Shown: positions 28,501 through 37,129, numbered from the stretch's first letter. The stretch is 64,000 nucleotides of DNA from Burkholderia contaminans (GCF_029633825.1 NZ_CP090640.1:1860001-1924000); one strand, 5' to 3'. Numbers and translations: made by a program. Notes: a model not told the origin generated them from the sequence alone.

Positions 28501-31500
28501 ATCCGCACGCCGGTGGTATTCCAGCCGCAGCAGGCGAAGCTGTTCCGGCTCGTGATCGAGCCGCGTACCGCGACCTTCACGATCGAGACGCGCGACCGGA
28601 TGTCCGACGGCGCATGGACGCTGAACGTGACGGGGCGGATGCTCGAAAGCGGCAACACGCTCGGCGATGCGAGCGTCGTGCCGTCCGACGCGCTCGATCG
28701 CCTGCTCGCGGTGCCCGCCGCCGACGGCGACACGCTGTATGCAAATACGGCGGCCATCGGCCTCAGCTACGGGCCGGCGTTCCGCTGGGTCCGCACCGTG
28801 CGGGTCGCCGCGGATGACGGCGCGGCGCTGGCCGACGTCGCCGCGCCGGCCGCATGCGGCGACGCGCGGGCGTTGTCCGCCTATCTGCTGCATCCGGCTC
28901 TGATGGACAGCGGGTTTCATCCGCTGTTCGCACTGCTTGCGGCGCACGCGCGCGAAGGCGAGCATCCGGCTTACGTGCCGGTGCAGATCGGCCGGGTTGA
29001 CTATCTGCGCGGCGACACGGTCGAGCGGGTGCTCGTGCGGATCGACCGGCACAGCCCGCATTCGATCGTCGCGCATTTCGAATTCCTCGACGCGCGCGGC
29101 GCGATCGTCGCGCGGCTCGGCGCATGCCGGTTCCGGCGTGTCGACCTCGTCGGCCGCCGGCAGAACCTGCCCGCGCGCTTCGTCTACCGCCTGGAAGAAG
29201 TGCCGCTGCCGGGTGACGTCAATGCAGCCGGTTTGCCGGCGCCCGACGCGTTGCTCGCGCACGCTGTCGCGCGGCTCGATGCGGCCGGGCACGACGGCCG
29301 CCGGACGCAGCATCTGACCGAAATCCTGCCGCTGCTCGACGTGCTGGCGAGCCTCTACGCCCTCCGTGCGTTCGATACGCTCGGCGCATTCGCCGGCACA
29401 TGGCAGCCTGCGGCCGGGCGTGAGGCACTGGCCGCACGTCTTGCCGACATGCTGGTCGAGGACGGTCTCGCTCATCGCGATGGCGCGCTGCTCGTGCGCG
29501 ACGACGCAGCGTGCGCGGCGTTGCCGCCGCTCGACGAACTCTGGCGCGGGCTGCTGGCCGAATCGCCGGGGCACGTGGCCGAGCTGACGCTGCTCGCGCA
29601 TTGCGGCGCGGCGTTGCCGGACGTCCTGAACGGCGCAAAGGACGGCGCCCGTCTGCTGTCGCCGACCGGGCACAGCCTGGTCGAACAACTCCTGGCCGCA
29701 TCGCCGACGTGGCAGCACGTGCACGCATTGCTGGCCGCGAGCGTCGAGCAGGCGGTCGACGCATGGCAACCCGCACGCCGGTTGCGCGTGCTCGAACTGG
29801 GCGCGACGGACGGCGACGTGCTGCAGACGCTCGGCATGCATCTCGCGGCCGCACGTTGCGATCACACGATCGCCGGGACTGCCGGCCAACTGGCCGGGTT
29901 CGACGCGGATGCGGAAGCGGCGGTGCGCACGGTTGCGCTGCAGTCGGGCGAGCGGCTGTCGCTGGCGGCCGACGAAGCCGGCCCTTACGACCTGATCGTC
30001 GCGAACCGCGCGTTGAGCGGCCGCCACGATGTGGCCGACGCGCTGAATGCGATGCGGTCATGGCTGGCGCCGGGCGGATTGCTGCTGCTGGCCGAGTCGC
30101 GTCGCGGCCGTTTCTCCGACCTCGTATCCGGCGCGCAGGCTTCGTCGGCGGAAGCCGATGCGCCCGCGCCGCTGGCGCCGGCGGATCTCGATGCCGCGCT
30201 CGAACGCGCGGGCTTCGTCGACGTCGTGCGGCACGTCGAGCAATCGCTCGATCTGGACGGCACGCCGACGTTCGTCATCGCGCGCAACCCCGCGAGCGCC
30301 GTTGTCGCGCAACGCGGCGAGGAACCGAGCGATCTCGATACGCTTGCACGCAGCGAGCAATGGCTCGTGATGCACGCACCGGATGCTGCCGGCAGTTTCG
30401 GCGGGCGGCTGGCCGATGCGCTGGCGCGCGCAGGCTATCCGGCCGATATCGTCGACGTGACGCACGCGGCCGATGCGATCGCGTCGTTGCCGGCCGGGCA
30501 GCCGGCGCATGTCGTCTTCTGCGCGCCGGAAACGCCGCTCGCCGAATCGGCGACGGGCGATGACCTGATGGCCGCGCAGCGTAACGGCGTGATCGCTCTT
30601 GCGGAACTCGTTCGCGCGCTCGGTATGCAGCCGAACGCAGCCACGCGGCTGACCGTCGTCACGCGTGGCGGCGCGCCATTCGCCGGGGCCGCGAATGCGC
30701 ATCCGGAACAGGCCACGCTGTGGGGTCTCGGTCGCGTGCTGGCGAACGAGCATCCCGAACTCGCGTGCCGCCTGATCGACGTCGATCGGGCGGCGGACCG
30801 GATCCCGGACGCGCTGATTCGCGAGCTGACCGGCGCGGCGATCGAGGAAGAAGTCGTCCTGGGTGTACACGGGCGGCAGGTGCCGCGCATGCTGACCGCC
30901 GCGCAGGCCGCGGCCCGCAACGACGGCGCGATTGCGCGTGCGGCCGTGCTCGCGTTCGATGCGCCGGGCTCGTTGCGCAACCTCGAATGGTTCGCGTTGC
31001 CGGAAAGCCAGCTGGGTGACGACGAGGTGGAGATCGAGCCCGTTGCCACCGGCCTCAATTTCCGCGACGTGATGTATGCGATGGGGCTCTTGTCCGATGA
31101 AGCGGTCGAGACCGGCTTCGCGGGCGCGACCATCGGCATGGAATTGTCCGGCCGCGTCGTGCGGGTGGGCAGCGCCGTAACCGAATTCGCGCCGGGCGAT
31201 GCGATGCTCGGCTTCGCGCCGGCTTCGTTCGCGACGCGCGTCCGGACGCGCGCGCAAGCGATCGCGCTGAAACCCGAGCGTCTGTCGTTCGAGGAAGCGG
31301 CGACCGTACCGACCACGTTCTTCACCGCGTACTACGCACTCGTCGAGCTCGCGCGGCTGCGTCGCGGCGAGCGTGTGCTCGTGCACGGCGGCGCGGGTGG
31401 CGTCGGGATCGCCGCGATCCAGCTCGCGCGCCACTTCGGCGCAGAAGTGTTCGCGACGGCCGGCAGCGACGAGAAGCGCGAGTTCGTGCGCCTGCTCGGC

Positions 31501-33213
31501 GCCGACCACGTGCTCGATTCGCGCAGCCTCGCGTTCGCGGACGAGATTCGCGCGCTGACGGGCGGCCAGGGCATCGACATCGTGCTGAATTCGCTCGCCG
31601 GCGAAGCGATGGTGCGCAGCATCGACACGCTGCGGCCGTTCGGGCGTTTCCTCGAGCTCGGCAAGCGCGACTTCTACGAAAACAGCCATATCGGGCTGCG
31701 GCCGTTCCGCAACAACATCAGCTATTTCGGCATCGACGCCGACCAGCTGATGGGTGCGTTGCCGGAGCTGACCGCGCGCCTGTTCGGCGAAGTGATGGCG
31801 CTGTTCGACGCAGGCGTGCTGCATCCGCTGCCGTATCGCGCGTTTCCGGCCGAACGGGCGGAAGATGCGTTCCGCTACATGCAGCAGGCACGCCAGATCG
31901 GCAAGGTGCTCGTGACCTATCCGTCCGGCACGCCGGCTCCGACGCGCGGCGTCACACGCGCGGGCTCGCTCGCGCTCGATCCGCATGGCACGTACCTGGT
32001 GGTCGGCGGCACGGGCGGGCTCGGTTTCGCGAGCGCGCGCTGGATGGTCGAGCGCGGCGCACGCCGGCTGACGCTGGCGAGCCGTTCCGGCGAGCTCGCT
32101 GCTGCCGCGCGCGAGGAAGTCGAGCGCTGGCGCGCGACGCTCGGCGTCACGGTCGATGTCGTATCGTGCGACGTGACCGACGCAGCGGCGGTCGACGCGA
32201 TGATCGAGGCGATTGTCCGGCGCGGCGGCCCGCTCAAGGGCGTGCTGCATTCCGCGATGTCGATCGACGACGGCCTCGTGCGCAATCTCGACGATGCGCG
32301 CATGGCCGCGGTGCTCGCACCGAAGGTGGCCGGCGCGTGGAACCTGCATCGCGCGACGCGCGCGTTGCCGCTCGACCTGTTCGTGGTCTATTCGTCGGCG
32401 ACGACCTATCTCGGCAATCCGGGGCAGTCGAACTACGTCGCGGCCAACACCTTCCTCGAGGCGCTCGTCGAACATCGTCGCGCGGCGGGATTGCCGGGCA
32501 CGTTCATGGCCTGGGGGCCGCTCGAGGACGTCGGCTTCCTCGCGCGCCACGCGGATACGCGCGAGGCGCTGCAGTCGCGGATCGGCGGTGCATCGATCAC
32601 GTCCGACGAAGCGATGGTCGCGCTCGAGCGCGTACTGGTGGCGGGCGCGGCAGGTGAAGCCGTGGTCCGGCTCGACTGGCACGCGGTGGCGCGCGGGATG
32701 CCTGCCGCGAAGGCGCGCCGGTATTCGCTGCTGCAATCGCACGCGAAGGGCGGCGATGCACGCGACGGCGGCACGCAGCTGCGGGAAGAAGTGCTGGCGT
32801 TGCCGCGCGACGAAGCGATCGCGCTGGTTGCCCGGACGCTGCAGGGGCAGATCGCGCGAATCCTGCACATGACGCCGGACCGCATCGCGCTCGACAAGTC
32901 GGTGCTCGACATGGGCATGGATTCGCTGATGGGGATGGAACTCGGCCTCGCGGTCGAGGAAGCGTTCGAGGTCAAGCTGTCGGTGATGGCGATTGCCGAG
33001 GGCGCGTCGGTGACGACGCTGGCCGGACGTATCGTCGATTCGATCGGCGCGTCGACCGATGCGGATGCCGGTTCCGCGACGGATGCCGCGCAGGAGGCCG
33101 TCGCGGCGCTCGCGGCGAAGCATGCGATCGACGGCGAGGCGCGCGCGATGCTCGATGCGCGGCAGGCGCCGGTGGCGGGCCAGACGTCGCCGACGCTGGA
33201 GGTCGCGCGATGA
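25576..33213 (+). CDS. wcbR: Type I highly reducing polyketide synthase (WcbR)
   Basis: 2545 residues in one module. KS: Cys174 in DTACSSS, His310 in HGTGT, His350. AT: Ser638 in GHSVGE, with a YAFH specificity motif at 740-743. DH: H-x3-G-x4-P at 939-948 and Asp1111. A methyltransferase-like region near 1400 has a degraded motif I (LELGATDGD). ER: GGAGGVG near 1938. KR: GGTGGLG near 2144, Ser2274 and Tyr2287. ACP: Ser2450 in GMDSL. All reductive steps appear present, so it should work iteratively and make a saturated chain. A following LpxC paralogue, PLP synthase and acyltransferase suggest that the chain goes to a capsule lipid. No thioesterase is visible. Confidence 0.9.
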   Translation: MNSKIAIIGVACRFPGGANNLGDFWQLLRDERDAVTEIPADRFGTDFYQHPSKREPGKSYTFSAGVVDNVAGFDAAFFGISPREAAQMDPQQRLLLELAWEAFEDAGVRPADMRGSNCGVFVGAASMDYGNRNMDDLNVIDPYSATGNTLSIASNRVSYLFDLHGPSMSVDTACSSSLVALHQAVKALQSGEAEMALAGGVNLLLHPFGFVSFSKASMLSPRGRCRAFDATGDGYVRSEGGAFVLLKPLDRALADGDTIHAVIAGSGVNSVGHSPGGISVPGAAAQASLLRSVYARAGIDPQSLAYLEAHGTGTAVGDPIEARALIDVVSGERPADRPLLIGSVKTNIGHLETASGMAGLLKAVLCLKHRAVPRSLHFVTPNPGIDFDGGRLRVVDRYMPLDTGDAPLTVGVNSFGFGGTNAHVVLTEAPAANAASTAAPKPEPTQAQLSPLVLTARSASALGALAGRYLAMLDNGGDWQALAAAAARRRQWLEHRAIVAPAGVAEGRAALAALAQPAAEGLPACVATGQAPADAVRTALVFSGNGCQWVGMGNELYAENAEFRAALDEVDALWCADGSSSLVDVMRGGPSAEWLAGAGAEWLAATENAQPLLFAIQVGMIRVIDARGMRYDAAIGHSVGEIAAAWVTGALSLADAVRVIKIRSRAQAMTRGSGRMAAVGIGDAAARELIARHGLARRVEIAGINSPDAVTLAGELQGLQALEAALRGSGKFFQMLDLDYAFHSSHMDRIEPVVLAELASLRPQPGNGTFVSTVTGGALAGTELDARYWWRNIREPVRFGDGIAHLIEQGVRLFVEVSPHSILRTYVKQAFAAAGATGVALPTLKRDHGSAATLRQSILAAIAHGASVDPDRFAPGESRAALPSYPWQRDHFWLTPTVEGYGLVNRRREHPLLGYRLHEHAFAWENQLDPAKLPMLADHVVDGGVAFPGAGYVEMALAAARTFFDTPDAALENVEIRTPVVFQPQQAKLFRLVIEPRTATFTIETRDRMSDGAWTLNVTGRMLESGNTLGDASVVPSDALDRLLAVPAADGDTLYANTAAIGLSYGPAFRWVRTVRVAADDGAALADVAAPAACGDARALSAYLLHPALMDSGFHPLFALLAAHAREGEHPAYVPVQIGRVDYLRGDTVERVLVRIDRHSPHSIVAHFEFLDARGAIVARLGACRFRRVDLVGRRQNLPARFVYRLEEVPLPGDVNAAGLPAPDALLAHAVARLDAAGHDGRRTQHLTEILPLLDVLASLYALRAFDTLGAFAGTWQPAAGREALAARLADMLVEDGLAHRDGALLVRDDAACAALPPLDELWRGLLAESPGHVAELTLLAHCGAALPDVLNGAKDGARLLSPTGHSLVEQLLAASPTWQHVHALLAASVEQAVDAWQPARRLRVLELGATDGDVLQTLGMHLAAARCDHTIAGTAGQLAGFDADAEAAVRTVALQSGERLSLAADEAGPYDLIVANRALSGRHDVADALNAMRSWLAPGGLLLLAESRRGRFSDLVSGAQASSAEADAPAPLAPADLDAALERAGFVDVVRHVEQSLDLDGTPTFVIARNPASAVVAQRGEEPSDLDTLARSEQWLVMHAPDAAGSFGGRLADALARAGYPADIVDVTHAADAIASLPAGQPAHVVFCAPETPLAESATGDDLMAAQRNGVIALAELVRALGMQPNAATRLTVVTRGGAPFAGAANAHPEQATLWGLGRVLANEHPELACRLIDVDRAADRIPDALIRELTGAAIEEEVVLGVHGRQVPRMLTAAQAAARNDGAIARAAVLAFDAPGSLRNLEWFALPESQLGDDEVEIEPVATGLNFRDVMYAMGLLSDEAVETGFAGATIGMELSGRVVRVGSAVTEFAPGDAMLGFAPASFATRVRTRAQAIALKPERLSFEEAATVPTTFFTAYYALVELARLRRGERVLVHGGAGGVGIAAIQLARHFGAEVFATAGSDEKREFVRLLGADHVLDSRSLAFADEIRALTGGQGIDIVLNSLAGEAMVRSIDTLRPFGRFLELGKRDFYENSHIGLRPFRNNISYFGIDADQLMGALPELTARLFGEVMALFDAGVLHPLPYRAFPAERAEDAFRYMQQARQIGKVLVTYPSGTPAPTRGVTRAGSLALDPHGTYLVVGGTGGLGFASARWMVERGARRLTLASRSGELAAAAREEVERWRATLGVTVDVVSCDVTDAAAVDAMIEAIVRRGGPLKGVLHSAMSIDDGLVRNLDDARMAAVLAPKVAGAWNLHRATRALPLDLFVVYSSATTYLGNPGQSNYVAANTFLEALVEHRRAAGLPGTFMAWGPLEDVGFLARHADTREALQSRIGGASITSDEAMVALERVLVAGAAGEAVVRLDWHAVARGMPAAKARRYSLLQSHAKGGDARDGGTQLREEVLALPRDEAIALVARTLQGQIARILHMTPDRIALDKSVLDMGMDSLMGMELGLAVEEAFEVKLSVMAIAEGASVTTLAGRIVDSIGASTDADAGSATDAAQEAVAALAAKHAIDGEARAMLDARQAPVAGQTSPTLEVAR

Positions 33214-34127
33214 GTGCACCGTCCGGCTGGGCAACACGTCAGGGCACGCTGGCACGTCCGCTGGCGATCGACGGTCACGGGCTGCATACGGGGCGCCGGG
33301 TCGGTGTACGGATCCTGCCCGCGCGTCCGGAAGAGGGCGTGACGGGCATCGCGTTCCGTCGCGTCGCGCAGGGGCGCACGCTCGCGACGCTGCCGGTCGA
33401 TCCCGCGCTGCGCCGCGCGCAGCCGCTGTGCACGATGCTGCGCAATGCCGATGGTGTCGGCGTTCGCACGGTCGAGCATCTGCTCGCTTCGCTGCTGGCA
33501 TGCGAGATCGATCACGCGATCGTCGAGATCGATGCCGAGGAAGTACCGATTCTCGATGGCAGCGCCGCGCCGTGGGTGGATGCCATCCGCGCGTGCGGCC
33601 GTGTCGCGCTCGATGCACCGAAACGCTTCATCCGCGTGCTGCGGCCCGTCGTCGTCACGGATGGCGAGGGCGACCAGCGGCGCGAAATGCGGATCGAGCC
33701 GGCGCCGCGTTACGAACTGAGCGTGCGCAACGACCTGCGCGGCTTCGGCGACATGCACTGGGATGGCGCGCTGACGCCGGCCGCATTCGCGACCGAAATC
33801 GCGCCGTCGCGCTCGTATGGCCGCGTGAAGTGGGCGGTACCCGCGATCGTCGCCGGTTATCTGCGCGGCGTGCCGATCCTGCGCGGCGCGCGGCCGTCGT
33901 GCACGGCGTCCATCGTCGGCAATCGCGTGCTGGGCGGGATGCGGCTGCCGGAAGAGTTCGTCCGGCATCGCGTGCTCGACCTGGTCGGCGATCTCGCGCT
34001 GGCCGGCGCGCCGCTGCTGGCGCGCGTGAGCGCGCTGCGGCCGAGCCACGAGATGAATTTCCGGCTGGTCGACGCGCTGCTGGCCGAACCTGAGGCGTGG
34101 CAATGGGCCGAGTTTCCCGACGCGTGA
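33210..34127 (+). CDS. LpxC paralogue: UDP-3-O-acyl-GlcNAc deacetylase-like zinc enzyme in the capsule locus
   Basis: 305 residues, the usual LpxC length. Residues typical of LpxC are all present: Glu89-His90 in RTVEH, His253 and Asp257 in EFVRHRVLDLVGD, and His280 in RPSHEMN; the GLHTG and PILDGSAAP motifs are also intact. It is divergent elsewhere, for example RSYG where the canonical ARTFGF lies. The housekeeping lpxC normally sits in the cell-division cluster, so this is probably a specialised second copy. Its ATG overlaps the polyketide synthase stop by 4 nt. It likely deacetylates an acylated amino-sugar or amino-lipid intermediate. It might correspond to the gene between wcbR and wcbT in other species; I could not check. 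Confidence 0.83.
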   Translation: MSAPSGWATRQGTLARPLAIDGHGLHTGRRVGVRILPARPEEGVTGIAFRRVAQGRTLATLPVDPALRRAQPLCTMLRNADGVGVRTVEHLLASLLACEIDHAIVEIDAEEVPILDGSAAPWVDAIRACGRVALDAPKRFIRVLRPVVVTDGEGDQRREMRIEPAPRYELSVRNDLRGFGDMHWDGALTPAAFATEIAPSRSYGRVKWAVPAIVAGYLRGVPILRGARPSCTASIVGNRVLGGMRLPEEFVRHRVLDLVGDLALAGAPLLARVSALRPSHEMNFRLVDALLAEPEAWQWAEFPDA

Positions 34128-34192
34128 CACCACGCTTTTTCATGATGCGCGGCGTAACATAGCGCCTTTTCGAGATACAAGCGAAGGAAGCA

Positions 34193-35521
34193 ATGGCACT
34201 GGGAGAGCATCTTCGCCAGCAACTGGCGGCGAAAGCGCTGAAACGGCAACTGGAGCGCGCGACCGATGCGGCCGCGGCACCAGGCGTGCCCGGCACGCTG
34301 GCCGCGCAGACCGCATCGGCGCGCAGCCGCTTCGAATCGATGCCGCAGTATCAGCAGGTCCGGATCATGCGCGAGATGGGCGAGAAGCTGCGCGTCGACT
34401 CGCCGTTTTTCCGCGTGCATGAAGGCGTGGCCGGTGCGACGACGCAGATCGGCGGCCGCGAGTACCTGAACTTCGCGAACTACAACTACCTCGGCCTGGC
34501 CGGCGATCCGGCCGTGTCGTCGCGTGCGAAAGCCGCGATCGACCGTTACGGCACGTCGGCCTCCGCGAGCCGGATGGTCGCGGGCGAGCGTCCGGTGCAG
34601 CGCGATCTCGAGCGCGCGCTGGCCGCGTTCTACGAGACCGACGACTGTGTCGCGTTCGTGAGCGGTCATGCGACGAACGTGACCGTGATCGGCGCGCTGT
34701 TCGGCCCCGGTGATCTGGTCGTCCACGATTCGCTCGCGCCCAACAGCATCGTGCAGGGCGCGCAGCTGAGCGGCGCGAAGCGGCTGAGCTTCGCGCACAA
34801 CGACTGGCAGGCGCTCGACGAACTGCTGTCGCGCGTGCGCCGCGAATACCGGCACGTGCTGATCGCGATCGAAGGGCTGTACAGCATGGACGGCGATTTC
34901 CCCGACCTGCAGCGCTTCGTCGACGTGAAGACGCGCCACGGTGCGTTCCTGCTGGTCGACGAGGCGCATTCGCTCGGCGTGCTCGGCGCGACCGGCAAGG
35001 GCATCCGCGAGCACTGCGGCGTCGCGCCCGACCAGGTCGACATGTGGATGGGCACGATGAGCAAGACGCTGGCGGGCTGCGGCGGCTTCATCGCCGGCTG
35101 CCAGCCGCTGGTCGACATGCTGCGCCACCTGGCGCCGGGTTTCCTGTACAGCGTCGGGCTCGCGCCCACGCTCGCCGAAGCGTCGCTGGCCGCGCTCGAG
35201 CGCCTGCAGGCCGAGCCGGAGCGCGTCGCGCAACTGCAGGCGCGCGGGCGACAGTTCCTGACCGAGGCGCGTGCCGCCGGGCTGAATACGGGCACGAGTG
35301 CGGGGTTCGCGGTCGTGCCGGTGATCACAGGGAGCTCGCTGAAGGCCGCGCAATGGGCCAATGCGATGTTCGACGAAGGGATCAACGTGCAGCCGATCTT
35401 CTATCCGGCCGTCGAGGAAAAGGCCGCGCGTCTGCGCTTCTTCATCTGCTCGACGCACGAGCCGGAGCAGATCAGCCGGACGGTCGCCGTATTGTCGCGT
35501 CTCGCGGGGCGCAGCGCGTGA
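34193..35521 (+). CDS. wcbT: PLP-dependent alpha-oxoamine synthase (AONS/KBL/SPT family; WcbT-like)
   Basis: 442 residues, fold-type I. Lys291 in GTMSKTLAG is the PLP lysine; DEAHSLG supplies the Asp and His; NYNYLGLAG near residue 95 is family-typical. Members condense an acyl-CoA or acyl-ACP thioester with an amino acid with loss of CO2, as in serine palmitoyltransferase or BioF. A ~95-residue N-terminal extension precedes the core. Beside a polyketide synthase ending in an ACP, it is a natural offloading enzyme that would release the chain as an amino-ketone; this is inference. It starts 65 nt after the LpxC-like gene with a GAAGGAAG Shine-Dalgarno. Confidence 0.83.
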   Translation: MALGEHLRQQLAAKALKRQLERATDAAAAPGVPGTLAAQTASARSRFESMPQYQQVRIMREMGEKLRVDSPFFRVHEGVAGATTQIGGREYLNFANYNYLGLAGDPAVSSRAKAAIDRYGTSASASRMVAGERPVQRDLERALAAFYETDDCVAFVSGHATNVTVIGALFGPGDLVVHDSLAPNSIVQGAQLSGAKRLSFAHNDWQALDELLSRVRREYRHVLIAIEGLYSMDGDFPDLQRFVDVKTRHGAFLLVDEAHSLGVLGATGKGIREHCGVAPDQVDMWMGTMSKTLAGCGGFIAGCQPLVDMLRHLAPGFLYSVGLAPTLAEASLAALERLQAEPERVAQLQARGRQFLTEARAAGLNTGTSAGFAVVPVITGSSLKAAQWANAMFDEGINVQPIFYPAVEEKAARLRFFICSTHEPEQISRTVAVLSRLAGRSA

Positions 35522-36192
35522 CGCTGGCCGGCGCGTCCGCGCAGGCGGCGCCGCGCGCCGGTGAGCGCGTGCGGTTTCGTGCGGCCGCTGCGGGCGACGC
35601 GGCGGCGTGCGCGCCGCTCGTGTTTGCATCCGGCGTGGCCGAATTCGGGTTCTTTCTCGGCGAAAGCGACGCACGCTGCATCGCGTTTCTGCAGCAGGCG
35701 TTCCGGTCGCGTCACGGGCGCTTCTCGTGGCGCCGGCATCGTGTCGCGGTCGCGGACGATGGCTCCGTGCTCGCCGTGATGGCGATCCACGACGGGCAGC
35801 AGACGATGTTCGACGACGTGCATGTCGTGTGGGCACTGGCGCGCTTTTTCGGTGTGCGCCGCACGATTGGCCAGTTGTTGCGCGGGCTGATCCTCGAAAC
35901 GGAAATTCCGGCGCCGAAGCGCTCGCAGATCCTCGTCGCGCATTGTGCGACTGACGAGCGTCAGCGTGGTACGGGGATCTTCAGCGCGTTGTTTCGGGAT
36001 GCGTTGGACACCGGCGCATTGCCCGCCGACGGCAGCCGTGACGTCGTGCTCGACGTGCTGACCCGCAACGTGCGGGCCCGTGCGCTTTACGAACGGCTCG
36101 GGTTCACCGCATTGCCGCGGCCGCGCGCCCGTTCGCGCCGGCTGCTGGCCGAACTCGATTCGGTCCGGATGGGGTTGTCGCGTCGCACCTGA
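35518..36192 (+). CDS. GNAT-family N-acyltransferase
   Basis: 224 residues from a GTG overlapping the stop of the PLP synthase (GTGA). The acetyl-CoA-binding motif is CATDERQRGTGIF (Q/R-x2-G-x-G/A form) at about 143-155, and NVRARALYERLGF near the C-terminus is the second GNAT motif. Translational coupling to the alpha-oxoamine synthase suggests it acylates the amine that enzyme produces. It is the last gene of the capsule block. Confidence 0.75.
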   Translation: MTLAGASAQAAPRAGERVRFRAAAAGDAAACAPLVFASGVAEFGFFLGESDARCIAFLQQAFRSRHGRFSWRRHRVAVADDGSVLAVMAIHDGQQTMFDDVHVVWALARFFGVRRTIGQLLRGLILETEIPAPKRSQILVAHCATDERQRGTGIFSALFRDALDTGALPADGSRDVVLDVLTRNVRARALYERLGFTALPRPRARSRRLLAELDSVRMGLSRRT

Positions 36193-36212
36193 CGGCGCGA
36201 ATGACAGCCCTC

Positions 36213-36243
36213 TGCGCTACGTGTGCCGCGGGCTGAACGGCCG
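36213..36243. repeat. Left copy of 31-bp direct repeat flanking cysC (relic of amidotransferase 3' end)
   Basis: 31 bp matching 37099-37129 at 30 of 31 positions in the same orientation. The right copy is the end of the glutamine amidotransferase gene, including its stop. On the minus strand the left copy would encode RPFSPRHT-stop, against RPFSPRHK-stop in the real gene. Similarity ends abruptly on both sides. Confidence 0.9.
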
Positions 36244-36336
36244 GCGGTGTGTACGTTGGCATCTTTTGCGAGCGTGGTTGCCATTCGCACGAATAGCACA
36301 CCGACGCGCGCGGGATGACGTTCGATCGCGACGGCG

Positions 36337-36939
36337 TCAGCCGCCCAGCGGCAGTTTCCGGATGATCGCGTCTACACATTCCGAGGGGCTCGTCTCGGCC
36401 GTCCTGACGTGAACGTCAGGGGACTGCGGTGGCTCATAGACGGAATCGATGCCGGTAAATTGGCGAATCGCGCCTTGCCTTGCCAACGCGTAGAGTCCCT
36501 TCGGGTCGCGAGCCTCTGCGACTTCGAGTGAAGTATCGACAAAGACTTCGAAGAACGTACCAGCCGCAAAGCGCGCACGCGCTTTGGCGCGCGCCTCCTG
36601 GAATGGTGAGATCAGCGCAGCGATGACGACGAATCCGGCATCCACCAGCAGCTTCGCCACCTCGGCGGTTCGTCGGATATTTTCATGGCGATCGGCATCG
36701 CTGAATCCGAGATCCCGGTTCAGCCCCTCGCGCAGGCGGTCAGCATCCAGCAGATAGGTGCGCAGTCCGCGGGCATTGAGTTGTTCCTGCAGCAGAGTTG
36801 CCAGCGTCGATTTGCCTGCGCCGGAGATACCGGTCAGCCACACCACGAAGGCTCGATCCTGTTTCACGTCAGAACTGGCGGAATGACCGTTCGTCGGCGT
36901 GGCGGGTGACAAATTCTTGAAATCTTGGGGCATTTCCAA
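36337..36939 (-). CDS. cysC: Adenylylsulfate (APS) kinase
   Basis: 200 residues. The P-loop GISGAGKST lies at 37-45, followed by [16 protein letters not shown] and the [12 protein letters not shown] segment of the APS-binding lid. It phosphorylates APS to PAPS, the sulfate donor for sulfotransferases or for reduction. No sulfurylase (cysDN) or sulfotransferase lies in the window, so its role here is open: it may supply PAPS for sulfation of the capsule or another envelope polymer. It is a single-gene minus-strand unit bracketed by the 31-bp repeats and moderately less GC-rich than its right-hand neighbours. Confidence 0.9.
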   Translation of the reverse strand: MEMPQDFKNLSPATPTNGHSASSDVKQDRAFVVWLTGISGAGKSTLATLLQEQLNARGLRTYLLDADRLREGLNRDLGFSDADRHENIRRTAEVAKLLVDAGFVVIAALISPFQEARAKARARFAAGTFFEVFVDTSLEVAEARDPKGLYALARQGAIRQFTGIDSVYEPPQSPDVHVRTAETSPSECVDAIIRKLPLGG

Positions 36940-37098
36940 TGTGAGGTGCGGGCGACCGTGCAGTTACATTCTTGAGTTCGGTTTACTCCTGGGGCGGATT
37001 GTAGCGCGACGGAAAGTTTGTAATCCCTTCCTTTTTTAACGAATTGCTTCGTGCCCGTGTGTCTGGTACCGCCGTCTCGATGCGGTCAACGGTGTCAA

Positions 37099-37129
37099 TG
37101 CGCTACTTGTGCCGCGGGCTGAACGGCCG
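37099..37129. repeat. Right copy of 31-bp direct repeat (true 3' end of amidotransferase gene)
   Basis: It spans the last codons and TAG stop (37103-37105) of the amidotransferase gene and matches 36213-36243 with one mismatch. Confidence 0.9.

Noticed and set aside
25816..30027. A 1403-codon open frame on the minus strand
   Set aside because: It is antisense to the polyketide synthase, whose domain motifs are intact. High GC removes stops from the opposite strand. Its translation is Arg/Gln/His-rich without family motifs.
30058..33618. A 1186-codon minus-strand frame
   Set aside because: Same cause, antisense to the ER-KR-ACP part and the LpxC-like gene; no recognisable motifs.
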